A stretch of 64,000 nucleotides of DNA from Epiperipatus broadwayi (Eukaryota; Onychophora; Udeonychophora; Euonychophora; Peripatidae): contig JAQFVV010006702.1 in NCBI GenBank assembly GCA_028023455.1, positions 186,001 through 250,000 of the forward strand, written 5' to 3'. Positions 23,863-35,125 of this stretch are shown one piece after another (positions within the stretch are counted from its first letter, which is position 1; each line of letters starts with the position of its first letter). Made by a program: the position numbers and the translations under genes. The notes beneath the pieces were generated by a model that was given only the letters and a program-made list of their open reading frames with translations, was not told the origin of the DNA and searched no databases.

Positions 23863-25213
23863 TATAACGTTTTCCATTTTGCTAGGCCTCTACACACTAA
23901 TATAAACTGTGCGTGAGTTGATCAAGCTATGTCAAAAAAGAAGAAAGTTATATTTCTATTCTAAAAACATAGCTATATTTCCTGATCAACTCGGCCCATT
24001 AATTGTTGAGAATTGTGCTATTGACAAAATCAGCTTTTAATTTATTTAATCTGGGCACCAGAATTCCTAAAAATTCGCTGAAATCGTCATATAACATCTC
24101 ACAAATAAAAAAATGCTTTTAAACTAATCGGTATTACATCATACCGTAACGAGAATTATTTTTTAAGATTATTATTTTTGGGCTTGTTTAAACATATTGG
24201 CAAGGTAAATTCCATTTTAAATCTTATTAAACTAATAATAAATTTAATACTAAAAAAATAATAACTATTATTAATAACAGACAAATGAAAATTGATATTA
24301 GAAATATTTTTATTATTATAACAGATTAAAAATCTGTTTAAGTTAAAATGAGAATTCCTAATCAAGTAAATCAGAGAGAGAACACATATTAATTCAAATA
24401 TGACGCAATCAATAAAATAAAATAATTAATTAAAAAGTTCTGGAATAAACAAAAGTCTCTTGTACAGAAAAATGAAAGTCTCAATTGGGATTATTTTAAG
24501 ACTTGTTTGCAAACACTTAATTTTGACACAATCAGGAATAAGTAGTCTTAACTTACCGGTAAGTTTTGTGAATTCACGAAGGTTGTAGATAACTATGCAT
24601 AGTTTTTCGGGGTTGAATTGAGCTCACGGCCTTTGATTATTAGGTGATCTTGGTGCTGGTTCCATAGGCTAGTCGTGTAAGCTTCTCTGGTGTCCATCGG
24701 TAATGATGTCAGCTAAAGCTCCGGTCTACTCTCATAAGAATAACTTTTTCATCGTAGAGTGGTCTGGATTCTCTAATCCAAAACCAACCAAAAGAATATC
24801 AGCTAAACCAAGACGTTCCTCCAACCGAATCCCTCCTTTTTATACTAGAGGTCCAGTTGGAAGTCTCTGCGCATATCTTTTGTTTGTCAAAATATACGTT
24901 GATAATCTTATATATTCTTTATAAAATTTATGTTACAAAGTCTTTATTTTTTTCAGCATAATTCTGCCATCTTTAATTAGTTGAAATATTTTTACTTTCT
25001 CTTATCTAGATTGGTAATTTGTGTCTTTTGTTCTCTCCAATTCTAACTTTTATTTCTAATTACATAAAAAAAAATGGAAGAATAATTTAACTTTCATTGT
25101 ACGTTTTTTTTTTTAAAAAAAAAATTAGTCAAAAAAAAATCTAAATTTACTTTTATTTTTTTAGCTTTTACCAAATGCCAATATATTTGCAATGTATATA
25201 AATAAACGTTACA
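23863..25213 (-). repeat. 5' LTR of the nested non-coding element
   Basis: 1351 bp, nearly identical to 21774-23127. TATA box at 24834-24843 on the minus strand. Outer flank ATAT. Confidence 0.9.
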
Positions 25214-25830
25214 ATATATATATTGAAAAGTAACACTAAATGCATAATAGTGGTGTCACATTGCAATTTCAGCATATAAGTTATTTCAGAATAAAAATAT
25301 ATGCTGCAGTGGTGAGAATAAGGTTGGCACCACTGTGATTATATAATGCATTTTCAGTCAAATTATTTGTTTCGGTTTCATTTCAACAAGTGTCCACATT
25401 GCAAGAACAATACAATATTATATTTTATTGTTTTACTTTGACCAAGGTTAGTATTTATTTGAATAAATATTATGAAAGATGTTATTTTTTATATATAAAA
25501 ATACTTGTATACTTTTTTTCTCACTTTTTTATTCAAAATTTATCATCCTATTACTCATTATAAACAATTTTTTTTTTTTTTTTGAAACTTATTGTCATTT
25601 ATTTACTAACAAGTAAAACATATTCCTATTTTTTAAACTTAACAGATAATTTATTGATATTTTTTAAATATTAAAAAATAAAACATACATGGATATTAAA
25701 AAATAGAACATACGGGAGTAAATATGCTTTGCATAATTAAACAAAAAAAAAACAGCTGCCACTTGATGTCTCTGCTAACTAATAAGTACTGTTATTTTAT
25801 TTATATTTAAGGATAAAATACTTTTTACCC

Positions 25831-27639
25831 ACGGATAAATGGATGAACTTGAGAAACAAAGGTAATGATGCAGATTGCAATGCTAAAAAAGTCTCTTCAA
25901 GCAAGATCTCATAATCAGAAAGAGTCATCTAAGATGCGAAAAAAAATATGATGAGATATTTCTTCAATTTGGCTTTACTTTCAACAACTGTAATGGTAAT
26001 GAACAACCTCTTTGTTTAATTTGCAATAATGTTTTGTCTATGAAGAGTATGAAACCATCAAAATTAAAAAGGCATTTTGAATCCAAGCATCCTTCATATG
26101 TCAATAAACCAAAAGAATATTTTGAATGACTGTTAAGAACTTCAAATAAAGAAAAACAATATTTTGAGAAATTTATAACTGTTAATGAAAAATATTTACT
26201 TGCATCATATGAAGTTTCATATCTGATTGCTAAAAATAAAAAGCCATAGACCATTGGAGAAAAACTTATATTATCTGCTGCTATTAAAATGGTAGAAATA
26301 CTTTATGAAAGTAAATATGGTGATGAAATTTGGAAAATTTCTTTGTCAAATGACACTGTCACTAATAGAATTTTTGAAATTAGCAATGAATCAATTTGAG
26401 CAATTTATTACTAGACTTGAAGAAAACCCAATATTTACAATTCAGTTGGACGAAACAACTGATATTTCAAAAATAGCTCAATTATTAGTATATGTCAGAT
26501 ACATTTATAAAGAAAATATTGAGGTAGAACTGTTATTTTGTCATTCTTTGGAAGAATATACAAAAAGGAAAGTCATATATAATAAAGTAGACAAATTTGT
26601 AAAACTGAAGGTTAAAAATGGAAAAATTATTTTGGAGTATGCACAGATGGTCCAAAAGCAATGACTAGTGAAAATATTGTTTTTAAATCATTTGTTAAAG
26701 CTTTTGGTAATAATCATGTAACTTTTAAACACTACTTGATCCATCAAGAAGGCCCTTGAAGCAAAAAAATTAGCAATGGAATTGAACGATGTACTTCAGG
26801 ATGCTGTCAAAATTATACTTTATTAAAAACCATACCCTTAACAGCCATTTATTTACAAATCTTTGTAAAGATATGGACTCTGAATACAAAATTTATTATT
26901 ACATGCAGAAGTAAGATGGATGTCAAGAGGACAAAGTTTAAGAAGATTATTGTATTAAAAGAAGAAATTATTGTATTTTTAACCAAACAAAAATCTGATC
27001 TTGCTGCTCTTTTTCAAAATCACTTATGGCTATCAAAGCTCTGCTATTTGTCTGATATTTTTGAGAAGCTAAATGATCTTAACTTTTCTCTTCAAGAAAA
27101 AATAGCAATATTTTTACTTCGAATGATAAAATTAAAGGTTTTATTAAAAAGATCAACATTGGGAAGAATAGGGTGGAAAATGATTCGTTGGAAATGTTTT
27201 TGACTATAGCCAATTACATAAATGAAAAAAAAAAAAAAATTGTAAAACTTTAATTGCAAAAATTATTATAGATCACTTAAAAACTCTAGAAACACAGCTT
27301 TGCAAATACTTTATATCGAATTTAGATTTCAAAAAGTTATCTTGGATTCAACGACTATTTTTGATTGACATTAATGAGATTAATCACCTGACATATAAAG
27401 CCTAAGAGGAATTTGCTGAGCTATCGAGTGACTCAAACTTAAAACTTGACATTCCACAAAAATCTTTGACTGAATTCTGGATCGGAGCTAGGACTGAATT
27501 TCCCACAATTTCTGAAATGGCATCCAAATATCGTTCAACGGTGAAAAACGTTGAAGACGCTTTAGGTCCAGCAGCATCAAATATTTCACCAAGATTTAAT
27601 TTGTTATGCAGCAAAAAACAAGCACATCCGTCTCATTAA
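25831..27639 (+). pseudogene. hAT transposase pseudogene (ZBED5/SCAND3-like)
   Basis: Nearly the whole transposase can be followed in shifting frames. The DKW start is preceded by ACG where ATG is expected (25831-25833), so the start codon is lost. Next come RKYDEIFLQFGF and a BED zinc finger (PLCLIC..VLSMKSMKPSKLKRHFESKH), then the ISLSNDTVTNRI block. FTIQLDETTDISK (around 26440-26475, the first catalytic Asp region) and ICTDGPKAM follow, then a RWMSRG block near 26910. The C-terminal dimerisation region, ending near LTEFWIGARTEFPTISEMA, closes at TAA 27637-27639. At least six stops and several frameshifts are visible, so no functional product is possible. Intact relatives catalyse cut-and-paste transposition; some have been domesticated as host ZBED genes, but nothing suggests that here. 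Confidence 0.9.
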
Positions 27640-27841
27640 AACGTAATTTTCTTTCATTAATTTTTGTATACTTAAAACAAATCCTAAAACTAATTATTCT
27701 CATGTTTATATTGTTTATCAGAGAAATAAATTATTTATGAGAATATTTCTTTCTTTATCTATTTTATATTTAATATCTGAGATCGCGAAAAAATCTCGAT
27801 AATAAAAGGGATCATGAATGAAAAAAGTTTAAGAAGCGCTG

Positions 27842-28380
27842 CTTTTCTTGTTACAGTATTTATTTTTATATTTTCCTCAAAACGTTTTTTACATTTTTGT
27901 TACATGTTCATTATTAACTTTTGAAATACAAAATTCTACTTAAAAAATATTTATTTTATAATTAAATTACATCGAGAATGTTTTGGCAATTTTTTATTTT
28001 TAAAAAAATAATATTTGTTTTTAATACGTGCACTTTCTACTTTTAGAAAGATCAAAGTTCAAAACCGAGTCAAATTACAAAGATTGATTTTATAATACAA
28101 ATATATAAATAACCCGAAAAAGAAACAAATGTTAAAAATTATTCTATTTCACAATGGTATAAAAATTTTCTTATTAACATTTTAATATTTTCTATATTTC
28201 TTCTGCACACAAACACAAATATATCTAAAATAGAAAACAAAGTTTAATGAAGCTACTCCTTATCAATTTGGGACTTGTCTCTTTATATACATCTCCATTT
28301 TTCTGTATTATTTTCATAAATTTAATTATGAACAAATTCTTTTCTGATCTACATTAGATTATAGAAATAAGTTGCATAAA
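27842..28380. other. AT-rich DNA, no gene seen
   Basis: Nothing recognised between the hAT element and the next foldback element. Confidence 0.5.
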
Positions 28381-28392
28381 ACAGTGAATATT

Positions 28393-28888
28393 TTAAACAA
28401 AAGCAAAACTCTCCATACAGTAGTGCCATCCTGTGCCAACCAGAGTAATCAATGGATGCCAGAAGGCTTGTGCATAAAATCCCTATCTAGTGCCTACTGA
28501 TCCAATATCCCCAGACTAGTTTCTGGTTTGTGGCCATCATAAGTGAGGAGCCTTGGACCTGAGAGCACTGCACCTAGATTCCTCCAGCAGCCACCTTTCA
28601 ACTCTACTATATTACAAAACTATGAGAATGAAATTTGAAAACACAATAATATTTTCAATCTAAGCTCAATAGCTTATATAGTCATATGAATCTGAACTCA
28701 ATTCAGCACCCATACATTTTGGTGTCTTTGGCTCTTAAACAACCATAACCACCACTATCCTTTTAGGCCGGATTGGTGTTAAACCACTAAACATCACATG
28801 ATCACCTCTTTTACTAGCACATAATTGTTGTAAACAAAGGCAAAACTCTCCATACAGTAGTGCCACCCTGTGCCATGTTTAATGGTTT
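28393..28888 (-). mobile_element. Hammerhead-family foldback element, long copy
   Basis: About 496 bp between ACAGTGAATATT (28381-28392) and ACGGTGAATATT (ending 28901), a 12-bp target duplication with one mismatch. Unlike the shorter copies it keeps the internal segment with GAACTCAATTCAGCACCC and the outer TIR (CATCACATGATCACC). It then repeats the CTCTCCATACAGTAGTGCC block at its right end. The hammerhead at 28500-28558 (-) has a core mutation. Confidence 0.85.
28500..28558 (-). ncRNA. Hammerhead motif with inactivating core change
   Basis: All helices of the 20831-20889 ribozyme are kept: GTCCAA/TTGGAT, TCCTCA/TGGGGA, TGG/CCA around ACAAA-type loops, and AC..GT. The core, however, reads CTTATGA; the invariant G5 is T. 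Since G5 is required for hammerhead catalysis, this copy is predicted inactive. Confidence 0.75.
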
Positions 28889-28901
28889 AACGGTGAATAT
28901 T

Positions 28902-29690
28902 AATTATATTTTTGATATATATATATATATATGTGAAAATATATACTAATAAGACTTTTTTTCTTTTTTTACAAATTGATCTAGAAGATGGTAAGAAATA
29001 TCTGACACAAAGTTAATTTCTCTTAATCTGTAAATGCAAATGCTGAATCACAATTTAAATAGAGTAAAATTGTTAGTATGCAAATAACTAGGATATGGAT
29101 ATCCAAAATTGCTAAACTGTTAGTAATTTAAGACTAACAGTTTTAATAGCACTGCATAAATTCTCTAAGAAAACAATTCTGGTTACAAATCTATTTAGCC
29201 AGGAGAAAAAGATAGAATATTACAAAAAATTGTACTCAGAAAGCATAAAATCTGCAGCTTATATCACTGCAATAATAAAAACATAATTCCATTGTCTATG
29301 GAAACAAAGGATTATAGATTTAGTTGTAATTTCAAAAATTATTTCTGATGAAAATCTGGAAAATAGAATCTGTGATGTTATAAATATAAAATATATGAAA
29401 AATATAGAGCCTATTCAAACAAACATTGTTTACCTTTTTCTAACCAATAGAAAGTTTCTAATTATTAATCAGACTGCTTTTTTTTTTACTTGAAAGTAAT
29501 GTGACTCTTTTGATTTTACAAGTTAATATAATGGTATTATTTGTATTTCATCATTAATCTACAAAGAATATCTCTCTACTGAGACTAATTGAACACTATG
29601 AAGATTATATACCTTTTATTGATGCAATCACTATAACAAAAGAATCATTTTCAAAGATAACACTGGATTAGTTTATATAGTTCATGTAAC
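28902..29690. other. AT-rich DNA, no gene seen
   Basis: No supported feature. A short (TA)n tract lies at about 28917-28932. Confidence 0.5.
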
Positions 29691-29702
29691 TAAATAATTG
29701 TT

Positions 29703-29851
29703 AAACCACTAAACATCACATGATCACCTAGTCTGGGGATATTGGATGAGTAGGCACTAGATAGGGATTTTATGGACAAGCCTTCTGAGCATTTATTGAT
29801 TACTCTGGTTGGCACAGGATGGCACTACTGTATGGAGAGTTTTGTCTTGTT
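29703..29851 (+). mobile_element. Internally deleted hammerhead-family element
   Basis: 149 bp flanked by an exact 12-bp duplication, TAAATAATTGTT (29691-29702 and 29852-29863). The 5' end AAACCACTAAACATCACATG is joined directly to CTAGTCTGGGGATATTGG, that is, to the last bases of the hammerhead and the sequence downstream of its cut site. It ends with GGCACTACTGTATGGAGAG. The catalytic core is gone. Confidence 0.88.
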
Positions 29852-29863
29852 TAAATAATTGTT

Positions 29864-32800
29864 TGCTAACAATGAGGATAATGTTATATGTCCACTACAG
29901 TATCACTGACTTATCTGAATTAAATATTATTGAATTTCTGTAATTTTTTCTTAAAATAAATAAAAAATCAATGCCATCTTTCAGAATGTTTGATGCAATT
30001 TATATGAAGAATGGCGTAAATATTCTGTATATAATACAAAAGTTTTATATAATTTTATTTTTTGTGAAATTATAGAGTGTTATAATATACTATTAATGTT
30101 GTGTCTATTATCTGGGAATTGTGTCTAGTTTGAATAAACTTTTACATTTGTTCAGATCATTAGAAGGCTTCAAGGTTTTTAGAAAACCGATGTTTAATAA
30201 ATACAGCTGGAATTCAAGAGTGTTTGGTAAATGGGTATTTACCTATTACTAATTGGAAGTTATCAGCTATAACTGCATTAGTCACATGAGTGTTAATAGA
30301 GTTATTGTAAAAATAAAAAAAATATGATTGTAGCACAATGTATCCTTTATCACTTATCATCTTTCCATGAGTTATTCCTATTAGTTGTGAAACCATAGTT
30401 TACTGTTATATCTAGTTGAAAAATTAAATGAATTATTGTTATAAAAGATTGTATTTTACAATAAGAAAAATATTGTAGATACTACCTGATCATTTTGTTC
30501 AATTCTTATAAATGTAAATATTATGTTTTAACTTTAATGGGATTCTTAATATAATGTCTTAATCATAAAGCAGATGTCATGTGTTTGAGTTAATTGTTAG
30601 TGAAATAAAATTCAAACACAGCTGGAGATTTTTTAAAAATTACTTCAGAATTGCCAATCAAGCTAAAAAATATTTAGGCTACTAGTCCTCAGTCAACAAC
30701 GATCAATCATTCAATATTAGTTATATATAAATATTTGATAATTGTTAGTTGAAAATAGAAGTTCCATATTCACTAGAGTTTGTGAGATGACTATCAATAT
30801 TCAAAATATTAAAAAACATTCAAAGATGAGGAAGATAGTTTATTCTATGCTGTAATGTTAAAATGTTTATTAGTAGTAAATAATTAAAAAATTATTTATT
30901 TATTTAGCTTATAGTATCAGTATATCAAAACTTGAACACCAACAGTTCTTAACCAATTAAGAACTACTTCAAATTATGTAGAGCCAAGATATAAACAGGG
31001 GCATTGTAAATTGGACATTTTTTGTAAATATGTATCATGATTTATGGACTAACACACAGTTTGAAAAGTCTATCAATCTCTACTTGTGCAACATATAATC
31101 ACATTTACCTTGGTTCATTCTGATACTGTTAATATTCAATCAGAATTTTTTTTGGAAAAGTGTCACCAGATGCTCAGAGGGTAGGATCAGCTATTAACCC
31201 TTAAACCTCTAATTATATTATTGGTTGTATGAGGTAAAAATCAAATCTTTTAATTGGCCAACTCACAAACTGAAGACAAAGCCTATTGTTAAAACATATT
31301 CGTCTATAATATTAAATTCAACTCAGATACGTTTATAAAAAGTATATTACTAATTTTTCAGGTTATGTAAGAGAATGAAAGTTCTTTCAAAAATAAATTT
31401 GTATTTATTTATTATAAAATATATTCAATTTCGGCAAATATAAAGCGAATGTCTAAACAAAAAAGTGCTGACGCAAATGCTTTTTTTCAATGTTACTTTA
31501 TCGAAAAGTAAAGATTTCTTTTTGCTAAATCTTAAATATTTTTACTAAAATCTTCAATATTTTTCGAAAATAATTTTGTTTTTTTAGTTTATTTTTTAAA
31601 AATTATTTTAATTTCTCAAATTATACTGTTTTAAATACTTAAATCATATTCGAAATGAAAATCTCAGCGTTTTTCTTTATTTTCTTTGATCAGGTGGTTT
31701 CTTTGTTCTTTCCAGCCAATCAGAATGTCTTTTTTGGCTGAGAGCTCACTGATAACCAATCACTGACAATGTTCTTTCTTTGTTTAGGTTTAAATGCAGT
31801 TTTTTTTGATTTTTTACTTGTAAAATAATTCGGAAGAGGGCACCATCTTACAGAACTTTTAAAAACCTAATCAATACCTGTCAAACGAATATTCTAGCAT
31901 AAGAAATAGCAGAGTTAGAGTGACATCAGATGTCGACGAGATGCCTCGTAAGAGGCAGTTGAAGCATGGTTAATAATGTTGGGATTATTCCAGTCTTGGA
32001 CCCATTTTCTATTGGTATCCAATGTGGATAACTGTTGAGAATTATCAGTAAGACAAAAAAGGCTGCCTTGATTTTAGCCTTATGTTTGAGAAACTGATCA
32101 GAATGAAACTGGTTGGATGATTTGGTAGCTTAACAAGCTTATTGAATTCATTAATAGTTGTGAACCTGTATCTGAGGTAGCAGAAGAGATAATTGAGATT
32201 ACAGGTAGTCATTCTATGGGTGTTGCAAAGTTTCATTGATGAATAGTTAAAAATTATTTATTTTTATATGAGAATCAAATTTATTAGAGCTGATAAGCAT
32301 TAAAAGCACTACAATTTATTGCATAAAACCTTTCTTGATGATTACCCACCCAATATATTTTCAGCTAAAAATTATATTTTCCAAGATTGCCATACTGAGT
32401 TCATCTTAGATTTTTTTTCCACTGGTGTAACATTTAAAAAAAATTTCAATATAGAAGTCAGCTAGAATAAATTATTTTAAATGTCTTTATTTGAATTGTA
32501 ATTTTAAAGTTGAAACATTTAATCTATGAAAGGTGTTTCAATTATTTGTGTAATTCTGAATATGAGGTACTAGAATAATCAATGATCAGAATATAAAAGC
32601 AAATAGTAAACAACCTCCTGACAAAGATCTGGTATTACTCTTTAACATTGTACTTTATTGTTCAGTTATTTTAACTTTCTTGGAAAACAGAATGAATTTA
32701 CCATGGCATATATAAGCTTGAATAGTGACAATCTATTATATAAAATTGTTATAACAATATGTTTTAAAGTGTTAGATAAAAGGTCTAAACACCTGAAAAA

Positions 32801-34960
32801 ACTCATTGCAGAGTGAAGGTCTTCTATATCTTTGCATAGAAGCATACTCACCAAACTATTCAAATGTTGAATGGTAAGGACTTTTTCAGATATGTTTTAA
32901 TATTAATTTATCAACAAATAATTGGATGGCTACAAAAAAATTAGATTGGAAATCTTCAGCTAACTAAAAATGTTTTATGTTTTAACTAAATTAAAACTCA
33001 AATCTTGGCCGTAGAAATTGTATATGATAGCTGCTAGCTACTAGCACAAAAGATACTTCATTATTTAGAATATCTGTTTATACATATATATTCACAAAAT
33101 TAATACATTAAAAACATTTCTATACATGAGGGTAGATCAATTATTTCAGAATATTTAAATTTTATAAAAAAAAATGGTGAGAGACATTAATAGTGAAAGA
33201 AAGAGGTCTATCATGTGTTTGAGTTAACTGTTTTGGATTTTATATTCATACCGCTCTTCCATTTCTATACACAAGTCTCATTTATTTCTGAGCACTTCAA
33301 CTTTACTAAGTATTTAATGAAGACATTAATCTTGAAGCATATCTGGGCTGTGTTTGAGCTTTAGAATTCATATAGCCTCAAGTATAGTTAACATTCATTC
33401 ATTTATATATTTGAATCGAAATAGAAAAAAATTTAAGCTCTTTAAATTTTTTTTAAAGCAAATTGTTCTATAAGATTTAAATCCCTTTTTTAAAAAACGC
33501 AATTCGTTGTCAACTTTTAAACAAAATGACAAACGTAAAAAAAAAAATTTATATAATCTTAGCAAAAAAGTAAGAATATCAGCAGGTTTTTTTATATACA
33601 TTTAAAAAACCTTTCTTAATCCACCAATGATTTATTGTTCAATTTAAAAGTTTTGAATCATTAAAAATCTAAAAACACAGCCAGCGTTATATCTGACTGC
33701 TCATAAATATTAATAAAAAATGAATTCCGAAGTTTTTCATCGCATTTTTTTCTCTTTTGCTAAAATATAAGAGAACACTGCTTAAATTATGCATGATAAA
33801 AATTCAAGCTTTTTTAAAAAATAACTTGGAAATTATAGCTCGGGCTTTTAACCTCGTTTATTTACTCTTTATTTTTATGAAAGAAAATTGTTTTCCCAAG
33901 AAAAAAAGAACACGATTTGTTTTAAACTAAATATGTATGTCAAGACATTAGAATGCTAGATGAAGAAATATCACTTATTCGTCATCATATAGTAAATTGC
34001 AACTGTGTACCACCCACAACGTAATTTATTTTAGTATTCGATTTTAGAGCTAATAAAAGCTTTACGTAAAGATATATTAAAAGATTTTCTGAAAAATTAA
34101 GTTTATTAATAATGAAAGTCAATTAGACAGAAAGTAATCGTAAATATCTTTTATTGTACATATTGTAAATTCTCATGATTCATTTTAACTCTGGAATTTG
34201 ATTATAATATAATCAATTTCAATTCTCCATTTTTAGGCAATTCTTATTTTGTGCACAAACAATTCATTACAATATACTCAATATAAGTTACTTTTTATTA
34301 TGAGTAACTGTAAATATAAAGAGGCAAAATAGTCTTCAAATATCCGATTGCAAAACAAGGCTCTCAAAGAGTATGTGAAAGAAAACATTTTTCACCAGGT
34401 GCACCAATTTCAATCATTTGTCTCAACAATTTATTTTTGGGGGCTAAAAATAACTAAATACTATTTACTGATTAATATTGGATAATTAGTTGGATTAGCT
34501 ATAGACCATCAACAGAAAGAAAAATTTTAAGTGTGCTTAGAATTGAAAAAAAATCAATTTTACCTGGTTTGGATTCGAATCCAGGGTTTAGAATATAGCA
34601 GGCAAATATATTACATTCAATCATTTTTAAGTATAACCTATGTACAATATGCCTATTAATTTGCTTGCTAAAGATAGGTTTACAATCAAACTAAGAAATT
34701 ATCACTACTTAGCCAATAGTATATATTAGTAGCAGTTGTATGTAGATCATTTTTCAGAAGTAACTGGTCAGAAAATGGCCTAATGTAATAAACACTTTGA
34801 TAATATTCTATTCTAGTACCTTATAGTTACTGTTATAGCTTGAATTTTAATAAGCTCTGTTATTTGAAGCATTATATAAAATAATGATGGCATCACTTTT
34901 AAAAATATAGTGTTGTTCTAGGGTTTGTAACATAGAATGAATCTAATTCTCCAAAATGTT
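29864..34960. other. AT-rich DNA, no gene established
   Basis: No convincing coding exon or repeat family. One segment (31700-31980) is somewhat richer in CpG and carries two CCAAT motifs (31716-31720, 31756-31760) upstream of a very short frame beginning ATGCCTCGTAAGAG at 31941. The remaining open frames are AT-rich noise. Confidence 0.4.
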
Positions 34961-35009
34961 TAATTAGTTTCAGCAGTGATATTCCTATGCAGAGTAATGA
35001 TGGGATCCA

Positions 35010-35125
35010 AATAATATTATGATATTGCTATGTTTGAATAATATAGAAATCAGTTTAAGTTGATTTTTTAAAATAACTAAAAAGTTAGTTTAATTAAGGA
35101 TTCAAAACATAAATAATTTAATAAT
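35010..35125. repeat. Fragment related to the 5' end of the 59-kb gypsy LTR
   Basis: The stretch TTGCTATGTTTGAATA ... AAAATAACTAAAAAGTTAG ... TTTAATTAAGGATTCAAA matches 58975-59050, the start of the 3' LTR of the decayed gypsy element. It is a truncated dispersed LTR copy. Confidence 0.65.

Larger units (their letters stand above)
21774..25213 (-). mobile_element. Non-coding LTR retrotransposon (TRIM/LARD-like) nested in hAT
   Basis: Two direct repeats of about 1.35 kb (21774-23127 and 23863-25213) differ at only about one or two percent of positions by eye and enclose 735 bp of non-coding DNA. On the minus strand each LTR starts TGTAACG and ends CGTTATA, and a primer-binding-site-like TGGCGACCC follows the right-hand (5') LTR. 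The insertion is flanked by ATAT on both sides (21770-21773, 25214-25217). There is no gag or pol. Small open frames (for example 22051-22278 and 24156-24365) are simply the same LTR sequence twice. It must have been mobilised in trans. Confidence 0.9.
21573..27841 (+). mobile_element. hAT transposon, ZBED/SCAND3-like, interrupted by an LTR element
   Basis: The left terminus CAGCGTTGTTAAACTGTGGATCGTGAC at 21573 and the right terminus (minus-strand CAGCGCTTCTTAAAC...GATC, ending at 27841) form an imperfect TIR of the CAGCGGTTCTTAAACTGTGGG class seen in ZBED-type hAT elements. Between them lies a plus-strand transposase relic at 25831-27639. A non-coding LTR element occupies 21774-25213; without it the hAT would be about 2.8 kb, a normal hAT length. 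The 8-bp flanks (GTTTAGAT / CTTTTCTT) do not match well, so the target duplication has decayed or the ends are slightly misplaced. Confidence 0.85.

Noticed and set aside
22051-24365. Conserved small protein, since nearly the same ORF occurs at 22051-22278 and 24156-24365
   Set aside because: The two are the same position in the two LTRs. Identity reflects LTR duplication, not coding selection.
22616-24924. Duplicated 73-codon ORF (22616-22837, 24703-24924)
   Set aside because: Also LTR sequence, antisense to the element; it overlaps the TATA region.
21565-27849. 8-bp target duplication of the interrupted hAT element
   Set aside because: GTTTAGAT and CTTTTCTT match at only about half the positions.
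34560-34590. Polymerase III B box / RNA gene near GGATTCGAATCC
   Set aside because: It is a simple palindrome with no A box or tRNA-like fold nearby; the same holds for GGTTCGAATCT at 56207.
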